Shown in pieces: positions 15,474 through 23,273 of a DNA stretch of 64,000 nucleotides. Origin of the DNA: Seohaeicola_A nanhaiensis (GTDB lineage Bacteria; Pseudomonadota; Alphaproteobacteria; Rhodobacterales; Rhodobacteraceae); the NCBI RefSeq assembly GCF_042654245.1, contig NZ_JBHSGI010000024.1, positions 248,001 through 312,000 of the forward strand, written 5' to 3'. The translations under genes were made by a program, and so were the position numbers. Every line of letters begins with the position of its first letter. The stretch's first letter is position 1. The notes beneath the pieces were generated by a model. It saw only the letters and a program-made list of their open reading frames with translations. It searched no databases and was not told the origin of the DNA.

Positions 15474-17290
15474 GCCTCCATCGCCTCCAGTTCGTCGATG
15501 AAGCCCTCGATCATGCTCAGGCCCTTGTCCCAGAAGGTCGGGTCGCTTGCGTCAAGCCCGAAGGGCGCCAGCAGTTCCTTGTGGTGCTTGCTGCCACCGG
15601 CCTTCAGCATGTCGAAATACTTGTCCTGGAACCCCGGCGCCCCCTCGGCGTGAACCGAATACAGCGCGTTCACGAGCCCGTCGCCGAAGGCATAGGCGTA
15701 AACGTAGAAGGGCGAGTGGATGAAGTGGGGGATATAGGCCCAGAAGGTTTCGTACCCGTCCATGAAATCGAAGGCCGGGCCGAGGCTCTCGGCCTGCACC
15801 GACATCCACAGCGCGCCGATATCCTCGGGTGTCAGTTCGCCTTCGCGGCGGGCGGCGTGAAGCTTGCACTCGAAATCATAGAAGGCGATCTGGCGCACGA
15901 CCGTGTTGATCATATCCTCGACCTTGCCGGCCAGAAGCACCTTGCGCTGCGCCGGCGTCTCGGCCTTGTCGAGCATCGCACGGAAGGTCAGCATTTCTCC
16001 AAACACGCTCGCCGTCTCGGCCAGCGTCAGCGGGGTCGAGGACAGCATCTCGCCCTGACCCGCCGCCAGCACCTGATGCACCCCGTGTCCCAGTTCGTGC
16101 GCCAGCGTCATAACGTCGCGCGGTTTGCCGAGATAGTTCAGCATCACATAGGGATGCACCTCGGTCACCGTCGGATGGGCAAAGGCCCCGGGCGCCTTGC
16201 CGGCCTTCACACCCGCATCGATCCAGCCCTTGCGAAAGAACGGCTGGGCGATCTCGGCCATGCGCGGATCGAAGGCCGCATAAGCCTCCATAACGGTCTT
16301 TTCCGCCTGCTCCCAGGTGACCACGCGCTTGTCCTGCATCGGCAGGGGCGCATTGCGGTCCCAGACCTGCATCCGGTCAAGCCCCAGCCACTTTCGCTTC
16401 AGCTCGTAATATCGGTGCGACAGCCGCGGATAGGCCGCAACCACGGCCGAGCGCAACGCTTCCACCACCTCGGGCTCGACATCGTTGGACAAGTGCCGCG
16501 CGGTCTGCGCCGTCGGCATCTTGCGCCAGCGGTCGACGACTTCCTTCTCCTTGGTTTGCGTGTTGTGCACGCGGGCGAAGGTCTTAATGTTCGCCTCGAA
16601 CACCCGCGCCAGCTCGCGCGCCGCCGCCTCGCGCTTCGCGCGGTCGCTGTCGGTCAGCAGGTTCAGCGTGCCTTCGATGTTCAGCGCTTCGCCATCGACG
16701 GTGAAGCCCAGTCCGGCGATGGTTTCGTCGAACAGCCGTTCCCAGGCGTCGCCCACAACGCCGAGGGCATGCAGGAACTTCTCCAGCTCATCCGACAGCT
16801 GATAGGGCTTCATCGCCCGGATCCGGTCGAACACGGGCTTGTAGCGCGCGAGATCGGCGTTGGCGGAAAAGAGCTTGGCCAGGTGATCGTCCTCCAGCCG
16901 GTTCAGCTCCAGCGTGAAGAACACCAGCGGCGTGGTGAAATTGGTAATCTTTTCTTGACAGTCGCCCATGAACTTGGCGCGCCCGCCATCCATGGTTTGC
17001 TGGTAATAGCGCAGCCCCGCAAAGGACATGATCCGCCCGGCGATGGTGCTGATCCGCTCGTTGCGGTGGACGCATTCCAGCATCCCCGCTGCGTCCAGGC
17101 CGGCCAGCTTGCCCTCGTAATCCGCCGCGAAATCGGCGCAGGCCTTCTCCAGCCATTCCATGTCGCGCTTCAGCTCGGGCGCAGTCTCGCTGGCGTAGAG
17201 GTCGGTCAGATCCCATTCCGGCAATGGCCCGAGGTCCTTGCCTCCGGCAGGGTTGGCGTCGCGGACAGGGAAGGGGAACTGGAACATCAT
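15470..17290 (-). CDS. M3-family oligoendopeptidase (PepF-like)
   Basis: A 606-residue cytoplasmic zinc metallopeptidase. The HExxH site is AHELGHGVHQVL near residue 390, and the helical M3 scaffold runs the full length. It cleaves short oligopeptides. The start at 17290 (ATG ATG preceded by GAGAGG) is preferred; an upstream in-frame ATG at 17320 has no ribosome site. It is followed by a coupled acetyltransferase gene. Confidence 0.9.
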   Translation of the reverse strand: MMFQFPFPVRDANPAGGKDLGPLPEWDLTDLYASETAPELKRDMEWLEKACADFAADYEGKLAGLDAAGMLECVHRNERISTIAGRIMSFAGLRYYQQTMDGGRAKFMGDCQEKITNFTTPLVFFTLELNRLEDDHLAKLFSANADLARYKPVFDRIRAMKPYQLSDELEKFLHALGVVGDAWERLFDETIAGLGFTVDGEALNIEGTLNLLTDSDRAKREAAARELARVFEANIKTFARVHNTQTKEKEVVDRWRKMPTAQTARHLSNDVEPEVVEALRSAVVAAYPRLSHRYYELKRKWLGLDRMQVWDRNAPLPMQDKRVVTWEQAEKTVMEAYAAFDPRMAEIAQPFFRKGWIDAGVKAGKAPGAFAHPTVTEVHPYVMLNYLGKPRDVMTLAHELGHGVHQVLAAGQGEMLSSTPLTLAETASVFGEMLTFRAMLDKAETPAQRKVLLAGKVEDMINTVVRQIAFYDFECKLHAARREGELTPEDIGALWMSVQAESLGPAFDFMDGYETFWAYIPHFIHSPFYVYAYAFGDGLVNALYSVHAEGAPGFQDKYFDMLKAGGSKHHKELLAPFGLDASDPTFWDKGLSMIEGFIDELEAMEA

Positions 17291-17419
17291 CGGCCTCTCG
17301 TGTGTTGCACAGGCCAACACTTAGGCGTCCCGGTGCGCGGCGGCAACCGTCCCCGGGTCGGAACCGCACGCGGCCTGACTCGTTGTCCTTTGCAAGGGGA
17401 GGGCAACCAAGGGGACCGG

Positions 17420-18547
17420 ATGCCCGAAATAGAAGAGACTGTGAACCACTATACAGCCTGGATGCCCGACTGGGCCGCCAGCACGTTGATCTTTGGCGCG
17501 GCCATTTTTTCCGCCATTCTGCTCCATCGACTGGTTTTTTCAGGGCTGACCCGCGTGGCCGAAGGGCGTGCTCTGTTCTGGCGGTCGCTCGTGTCGCGCA
17601 CCCGCCGTCCCGTGCGTGTCGCCTTCGTGATTGTGGCTGTGATTTTGGCTGCCCAGGTTGCGCCGGTCAGCGCCTAGAGCCGGTGGCTGATCGAACGTGG
17701 CCTGTCCATCGCCATCATCATGCTGATCGGCTGGGTAGTGCACACTGCCCTGCACATCTGGCTCACCGTCTATCTTCGCCGCTTCAAGCTGGATGCCGAA
17801 GACAATCTGCTGGCGCGCAAGCATGTCACCCAAAGCCGCATCCTCGCGCGCGTGGCCGGTGTGCTGATCGTCATGATCACCGCGGCAGCGGTGCTGATGA
17901 CCTTCGAGTCGGTGCGCCAGATCGGTGTTTCGCTGCTGGCGGCGGGCGGGGCCGCCGGGGTCGTGGTCGGCCTCGCGCTGCAGCCGGTGCTGAAAAACCT
18001 CTTTGCCGGCATCCAGCTGGCGGTGACCCAGCCGATCCGAATCCACGACGCGCTGATCGTCGAAGGCGAATGGGGTCAGGTGGAAGAGATCACGGCGACC
18101 TATGTTGTGGTTAAGATCTGGGACTGGCGCCGGCTCATCGTGCCGCTGGGCTATTTCATCGAGCAGCCCTTCCAGAACTGGACCCGCGACACCGCCTCCC
18201 TGATCGGCACGGTGATGCTGTATCTCGATCACCGCGCCGACGTGGATCGTTTGCGGCGCGAGGGCCGCAGGATCGTCGAGGCAACACCGCTGTGGGATCG
18301 CGACGTCTATGCCGTGCAGGTGACCGACTTCCGCGAGCGCGTGATGGAGGTGCGCATCCTCGCCTCGGCCCGCAACGCTCCTCGCACCTTCGATCTGCGC
18401 TGCGAGATCCGCGAGAAGCTGATCGCCTTCATCCAGGCCGAAATGCCCGAGGCCCTGCCACGCACCCGCGAGGAACTGACGCTAGACCCCGATCGCGCGC
18501 TGCCCAGGGCGCTGGCTCTCAACGGCGGTACGGGCAAGGCATCCTGA
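17420..18547 (+). pseudogene. MscS-family mechanosensitive channel interrupted by an in-frame amber codon
   Basis: One reading frame encodes a small-conductance mechanosensitive channel. The ATG at 17420 (AGGGGA just upstream) opens about 85 residues with hydrophobic helices. A TAG at 17675-17677 interrupts the frame. The same frame then continues SRWLIERGLSIAIIML, followed by the pore-lining helix (GGAAGVVVGLALQPVLKNLF) and the cytoplasmic beta and alpha/beta domain to 18547. Without the TAG the product would be about 375 residues, a normal MscS length. Downstream restart at the ATG at 17720 would give a 275-residue protein lacking the first helices. A true nonsense mutation, amber readthrough and a sequencing error are all possible. 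Confidence 0.85.
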
Positions 18548-18567
18548 CGTAGCGCCCGCGACAATCG

Positions 18568-18616
18568 CCGGGGGCGCTGTCCCCGGAGCCCGAAGTATTT
18601 GCAAAGAGAAGAAGAA
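18568..18616 (+). repeat. Intergenic repeat, copy 1
   Basis: A GC hairpin (CCGGGG / CCCCGG at 18568-18586) is followed by GAAGTATTTGCAAAGAGAAG and GAA. The same layout occurs at 31455-31520 and, inverted, at 48557-48600. It lies between the MscS gene and the convergent ligase gene. Confidence 0.55.
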
Positions 18617-18629
18617 CGCGGCGCGCACC

Positions 18630-20222
18630 CTAGCCATAAGCCGCCAGCATTGCCTTGAGATCGGCCAGCGTGTTTGCCTCCTGCACCGGCTTGTCCTTTC
18701 GCCACCGGGCCATTCGCGGAAATCGAAGCGCGACGCCCGACTTGTGGCGCGGGCTGGCCTGGATGCCCTCGAAGGCGATCTCGAAGACATGTTCCGGCGT
18801 CACCTGCCGCACGGGGCCGAACCGCTGCTGCGTGTTGCGCCCGACCCAGCGGGTGATCTCGCGGAATTCCTCGTCGGAGAGGCCCGAGTAGGCTTTGGTG
18901 AAGGGCACCAGCGCATTGCCGTCCCAGACCGCGAAGGTGAAGTCGGTGTAAAGCGCGGCGCGACGGCCGCTGCCAGCCTGCGCATAGATCATCACCGCAT
19001 CAATGGTGAAGGGATCGAGCTTCCATTTCCACCAGTCGCCCCGTTTTCGTCCAGCGTGATAGGGACTGTCGGCGCGCTTCAGCATCAGGCCCTCGGCCCG
19101 GCGGTCCCGCGCAGTGGCGCGGTTCTCGGCAAGGGTTGTCCAGTCCGCGAAAGGCAACAGGGGCGACGGCAGGATAGGTGCATCCCTGGACAGATCGGCC
19201 AGCAGGCTGTCCAGAATTGCACGGCGTTCCGCAAACGGTCGGGCGCGGATGTCCTCGCCCTGCCACTCCAGCAGGTCATAGGCATGTAGCATCGCTGGCG
19301 CCTGCTTCAGCACCGATTTCGGCACAACCTTTCGCCCCAAACGCTTTTGCAGCGCCGCGAAGGGCATTGGACCGTCGCTGTCCCAGGCAAGTATCTCGCC
19401 GTCGATCACCGTGCCCTGCGGCAGGAAATCCACCGCCCGCGCGAATTCGGGAAAAGCGTCCGAGATCAGATCTTCGCCGCGCGACCACAGATGCCAGCCA
19501 TCCCCGCGCAGGATCAACTGGCCGCGGATGCCGTCCCATTTCCACTCGGCCCGCCAGTCGGCCGGATCGCCCAGGCTCTCGGCCCCAGATTCCAGCGCGT
19601 GGGCCAGGCAGAAAGGGTAGGGCCGAGAGTCCTCGATCCCGGCGTCCTCCGCCTCGATCAGATCGTGCCAGGTCACCGTGTCGGGAGTCCATTCGCCCAT
19701 CAGGCGATGGATCAGCTCGGCCTCGTCGCGCCCGGTCGCCTGCGCGAGTGCGCGGGTCATCAGCTTCTGGCTCACGCCAACCCGGAACCCGCCCGTGATC
19801 AGCTTGTTGAACAGGAACCGCCGGGGCGTGTCCATTGCGGCCCAGGCCGCCAGAACCGTCGCCTTTTTTTCCTCTTCCTGCGCCTTGGCAATGTCGCGCA
19901 GCACCGCGATCCAGTGCGAAAGGCTCTCGTCCTCATCGGTCTCGGGCGGCGGCAGGATCAGCGCCACCGTCTCGGCCAGGTCGCCGACCACCGGATAAGC
20001 CTCCTCGACCAGCCACAGCGGCAGCCCGGCGCGCTCCGCCGCCCATTCCCGCAGCCGCGTGGCGGTCACCGCCCGACGCGGCCGGCGCCCCGAGAACAGC
20101 GCGACCGTCCACAGCCGGTCAGCCTCGGGCGCCTCGCGGAAATAGCCGGCCAGCGCGGCCACCTTGACCGAGGTCCGCGTTGTCGCGTCGATTTCTGCGA
20201 AGAGTCGGGCAAAGCGCTTCAT
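18630..20222 (-). CDS. ATP-dependent DNA ligase, cisplatin-damage-response type
   Basis: A 530-residue ATP-dependent ligase. An N-terminal helical DNA-binding domain (about 1-190) precedes the adenylation domain. The nucleotidyl Lys is in EWKWDGIRGQLI near residue 230, IDGEILAW is motif III, and MLKRADSPYHAGRKRGDWWK covers motifs IV-V. An OB-fold domain follows. Proteins of this type are encoded with an MBL-fold exonuclease, here the upstream gene with a 4-nt overlap. The pair is named for roles in damage repair; the helicase and PdeM nuclease sometimes found with it are not in this neighbourhood. Confidence 0.92.
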   Translation of the reverse strand: MKRFARLFAEIDATTRTSVKVAALAGYFREAPEADRLWTVALFSGRRPRRAVTATRLREWAAERAGLPLWLVEEAYPVVGDLAETVALILPPPETDEDESLSHWIAVLRDIAKAQEEEKKATVLAAWAAMDTPRRFLFNKLITGGFRVGVSQKLMTRALAQATGRDEAELIHRLMGEWTPDTVTWHDLIEAEDAGIEDSRPYPFCLAHALESGAESLGDPADWRAEWKWDGIRGQLILRGDGWHLWSRGEDLISDAFPEFARAVDFLPQGTVIDGEILAWDSDGPMPFAALQKRLGRKVVPKSVLKQAPAMLHAYDLLEWQGEDIRARPFAERRAILDSLLADLSRDAPILPSPLLPFADWTTLAENRATARDRRAEGLMLKRADSPYHAGRKRGDWWKWKLDPFTIDAVMIYAQAGSGRRAALYTDFTFAVWDGNALVPFTKAYSGLSDEEFREITRWVGRNTQQRFGPVRQVTPEHVFEIAFEGIQASPRHKSGVALRFPRMARWRKDKPVQEANTLADLKAMLAAYG

Positions 20223-21226
20223 GCCGCGTCATCCTCGGCGGCTTCGCCGCGGAATTCGGTCTTGACGACCTGCGCGTTATAGCCTTCGTCGTTCAGCCAG
20301 CGCGCGAAGATCTCGGTGTATCCATGTGTAACATAGATATTTTCCGCCCCCGTCGCCGTGATGGCCGCATTCAGCCCATCCCAGTCGGCATGATCCGAGA
20401 CGACAAATCCCCGGTCCACCGATCGCCGCCGCCGGATGCCCCGCAGCCGCATCCACCCGCTGGCGAACCCGCCCGACACCGGGCCGAACCGCCGCGCCCA
20501 CGGCGTTCCGAGCGCCGAGGGCGGTGCCAGCACCAGAGCCCCCGGATGATCGGCGATCTTCGTCTCGGGCGTCACCAGGCGGGTGTCGGGCAGGGGCAGA
20601 CCCTGCGCGCGCAGCACCGCGTTGGTGTTCTCGACGGCACCATGCGTCAGGATCGGCCCGATGCCGGGATCGAGCATCGCCAGCAGCCGCTGCGCTTTGC
20701 CCAGGGAATAGGCCCCGAGCAGCGGCGTCACCCCCGCCGCGATGCTTGCGCGCCACCATCCGTTGATCTCGGCGGCCACCTCGGCCTGCGGGCGCCAGCG
20801 GAACACGGGCAGACCGAAGGTGCTCTCGGTGATGAAGCTGTGACAGCGCACCGGTTCGAAGGCCTCGCACAATCCGTCGGCCTCGGTCTTGTAGTCGCCC
20901 GATGCGACCCAGACCTCGCCACCGACCTCGACCCGGATCTGCGCCGACCCGGGGACATGACCCGCCGGATGGAACGACACCACCGCATCGCCAATCCGCC
21001 GCTCTTCGCCATAGGTCACCGTCTCGAGGTCGATCTCTCCAAGCCGGTGCCGGATCACCGGCGCCGCCGCGGATGTGGCAAGATACCGTCCGTGCCCGGC
21101 GCGGGCATGGTCGGAATGGCCATGCGTGATCAGGGCCCGGTCCACCCGGCCCCAGGGGTCGATGTAAAAACCGCCCGACGGGCAGTAGATGCCGTTCTTG
21201 GTGAAGGTGAGGACAGGCGCACGCAT
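20219..21226 (-). CDS. Ligase-associated DNA damage response exonuclease (MBL fold)
   Basis: A 335-residue metallo-beta-lactamase-fold nuclease related to the Artemis/Snm1/Pso2 group. The metal motif HGHSDHARAGH lies near residue 35, and ASGDYKTEADGL supplies a further Asp. A late HADW segment (SDHADWDGL) is the third motif. It is translationally coupled to the ATP-dependent ligase gene. The likely job is trimming DNA ends before ligation. Confidence 0.9.
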   Translation of the reverse strand: MRAPVLTFTKNGIYCPSGGFYIDPWGRVDRALITHGHSDHARAGHGRYLATSAAAPVIRHRLGEIDLETVTYGEERRIGDAVVSFHPAGHVPGSAQIRVEVGGEVWVASGDYKTEADGLCEAFEPVRCHSFITESTFGLPVFRWRPQAEVAAEINGWWRASIAAGVTPLLGAYSLGKAQRLLAMLDPGIGPILTHGAVENTNAVLRAQGLPLPDTRLVTPETKIADHPGALVLAPPSALGTPWARRFGPVSGGFASGWMRLRGIRRRRSVDRGFVVSDHADWDGLNAAITATGAENIYVTHGYTEIFARWLNDEGYNAQVVKTEFRGEAAEDDAA

Positions 21227-21268
21227 GTGCCTCAGACTAGCGCGCCGCTTCGGCCGGTCCAGCCCCGC

Positions 21269-22228
21269 TCAGGCGCTGCGTGCTCTGGCTTCTCCGCCCG
21301 AGAACAACGCGTCCAGCCGGGCGAACAGCTGCTCGCGCGTGGCCGGCACCTCCAGCAGGACCTCGTGCTCGGCGCCCGGCAGAACCACCAGCTCTCCGTC
21401 CGGCCAGCGCTGCATCCGTGCACGCACGGCGGCGGTGTCGATGATGCGCTCGTTGCCGCCCAGGAAGGTGACGCAGGGCAGGCGCGGCGAGGGCTGACGC
21501 GCCAGCCACGCGCATTCGCTCATCGCCTCGCGCAGCCAGATCAGGCTCGGCCCACCCAGCGCCAGCCCGGGCTCGGCGCGCAGCTGATCCTGCATCAGGG
21601 CGAACATCTCGGCATCGGTCGTCAGCATGTTCCCTGCAAATGGGTTGGACAGCACATAGGGGTCATAAGTCGTACTCGGCGGCAGCCGCGTACCCATGCC
21701 GACCAGAGTCGCGACGCGGGGCAGCGCCCAGCCCAGCGGCTTCAGCAGTGCTGCCATGTGGATGCCCCACATCGGCCCGGTAAAGGCGGCGGTGGCGACC
21801 GGCAGCCCTTCGATCAGCGCGCGCAAACCGATGGCGCCGCCCATGGAATGGCCGATCAGATGCCAGGGTTTCGGAAGCCTCTGGGCCTCGGCCAGCGCCA
21901 GCACGGCGGCGACGTCCTTCTGATAGTCGGGAAAGTCGACCACATGGCCCACGCGCGCATCGGGCAGCATCCGTTCGGCCAGCCCCTGTCCGCGCCAGTC
22001 GACCACCAGCGTGGCCAGGCCCAGTCTCGCCAGCTCCCGGGCTGTCCTGCCGTATTTCTCGATATATTCGGTGCGTCCCGGAAACAGCAGAACGCTGCCG
22101 CGCGCCCCCTCGCAGGGCCAGATGGCGGCGCGAATGCGCAGGCCATCCGCCGTCCGGCACCACCAGGCCGCGCCGCCCTCGGGGCCGCCGGCGATCTGGT
22201 CATGCAGGGGCGCGCGGGGGGCGTCCAT
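21269..22228 (-). CDS. Alpha/beta hydrolase, lysophospholipase-like
   Basis: A 319-residue serine hydrolase of the alpha/beta fold. The oxyanion region is LFPGRTEYIEKYG, the nucleophile elbow is GHSMGG near residue 127, and late Asp and His residues (in GAEHEVLLE) complete a likely triad. It resembles PldB/monoacylglycerol lipase-type proteins. The start overlaps the stop of the SCP2 gene by one base, suggesting joint expression. The substrate is unknown. Confidence 0.85.
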   Translation of the reverse strand: MDAPRAPLHDQIAGGPEGGAAWWCRTADGLRIRAAIWPCEGARGSVLLFPGRTEYIEKYGRTARELARLGLATLVVDWRGQGLAERMLPDARVGHVVDFPDYQKDVAAVLALAEAQRLPKPWHLIGHSMGGAIGLRALIEGLPVATAAFTGPMWGIHMAALLKPLGWALPRVATLVGMGTRLPPSTTYDPYVLSNPFAGNMLTTDAEMFALMQDQLRAEPGLALGGPSLIWLREAMSECAWLARQPSPRLPCVTFLGGNERIIDTAAVRARMQRWPDGELVVLPGAEHEVLLEVPATREQLFARLDALFSGGEARARSA

Positions 22229-22518
22229 CAGGCCAGGACCGAGGCCAGCTTCATCGCCAGACCCATGTCGCCATCCACCGACAGTTTGCCGGTCATGAAG
22301 GCGCTGGTCGGGTTCATGTCGCCTTCGAAGATGGCACGGAAGGTGTCGGCATCCGCGCTCAGCGTCACGTCCGCCTCTTCGTCGCCCACCCGTGCACCGC
22401 TCGAATCGAGCATGATCGCGCCGGTATCGTTCACCACGAACTTGGCGGTGCCGTCAAAGCCGCTGCCGGCCAGCTTGCCGTTCAACTCGGTCGCGGCCTG
22501 TTCCAGAAATTCGCTCAT
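22228..22518 (-). CDS. SCP2 sterol-binding-domain protein
   Basis: A 96-residue protein consisting of one SCP2 domain, a hydrophobic-tunnel fold that binds lipids or acyl chains. Conserved features include the strand AKFVVNDTGAIMLD and the closing helix that follows NPTSAFMTGKLSVDGDMGLA. It has no signal peptide, so it should be cytoplasmic. Coupling to the lipase-like hydrolase suggests a shared lipid-related role; this is inferred only from adjacency. Confidence 0.88.
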   Translation of the reverse strand: MSEFLEQAATELNGKLAGSGFDGTAKFVVNDTGAIMLDSSGARVGDEEADVTLSADADTFRAIFEGDMNPTSAFMTGKLSVDGDMGLAMKLASVLA

Positions 22519-22594
22519 CTGTAGTCGTCCTCATGGATATGTGACGCGCTAATCTCTGGCCTTCGCCGCGCGTCGCGTTACACTGATCCGTGTT

Positions 22595-23242
22595 ATGAGC
22601 TTTCGCCATCCCAGACTCAAACCTATCGTGGCGGCATCCGCCATCATAGTCACGTATTCCTTACCCGCCCTCGCGCAGGTGGTCGGGCCCGACGCCATGC
22701 CGCCCGAGGAGCTGCCCAATTTTTCCGCCGGTTCGGAAAGCACGGGCGATGTCCCGCAGGCCGATCTGACCGACGAGGCGGCGCTGCTCGACGCGCTGGC
22801 CCATGCCGATCCGGTCGCGGCCAAACGCTACGAAAGGCAGCTCCAGGCGCTCTGGAGCAAGAGCGGCTCGCCCGCGGCCGACCTGCTGCTCAAGCGCGGC
22901 CGCGAGGCGCTTGAGGTCAAGGATACCAAAACCGCGATCGAGCATCTGACCGCCCTGACCGACCATGCGCCTCAGTTCGCCGAAGGCTGGCACGCCCGCG
23001 CCAGCGCCTACTTCGCGGCCGACCTGATGGGCCCGGCTATTGCCGACATCGAACATACGCTCGCGCTCAATCCGAACAACTACGGCGCAATCTTCGGGCT
23101 GGGGACGATTCTTGAAGCATTCGGCGACAAGAAGCGCGCTTACGAAGCCTATCTGCGCGCCCAGTCTATACATCCGCACCACGAAGACATATCTGCCGCC
23201 GTGGAGCGCTTGCGCGCCGAAATCCAAGGCAAGGCCCTTTAG
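22595..23242 (+). CDS. Periplasmic tetratricopeptide-repeat protein
   Basis: A 215-residue protein with an N-terminal signal peptide (cleavage likely after SLPALA near residue 27). About three TPR units cover residues 100-205, with typical segments such as AEGWHARASAYFAADLMGPA and AIFGLGTILEAFGDKKRAYE. Such proteins act as scaffolds; no partner is evident. It is divergent from the SCP2 gene and lies 31 nt upstream of the SUV3-like helicase. Confidence 0.82.
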   Translation: MSFRHPRLKPIVAASAIIVTYSLPALAQVVGPDAMPPEELPNFSAGSESTGDVPQADLTDEAALLDALAHADPVAAKRYERQLQALWSKSGSPAADLLLKRGREALEVKDTKTAIEHLTALTDHAPQFAEGWHARASAYFAADLMGPAIADIEHTLALNPNNYGAIFGLGTILEAFGDKKRAYEAYLRAQSIHPHHEDISAAVERLRAEIQGKAL

Positions 23243-23273
23243 GCGCCTTCCTTCACAGGTATGAGGGCGCGGA

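Noticed and set aside
15437..17419. Upstream extension of the MscS frame to give a 746-residue protein
   Set aside because: The extension is antisense to the M3 peptidase; only the part from 17420 resembles a channel.
20180..22552. A 790-codon plus-strand frame opposite the exonuclease, hydrolase and SCP2 genes
   Set aside because: Composition is Arg/Pro/Gln-rich as expected of an antisense frame; the minus strand holds three proteins with clear family motifs and coupled starts.
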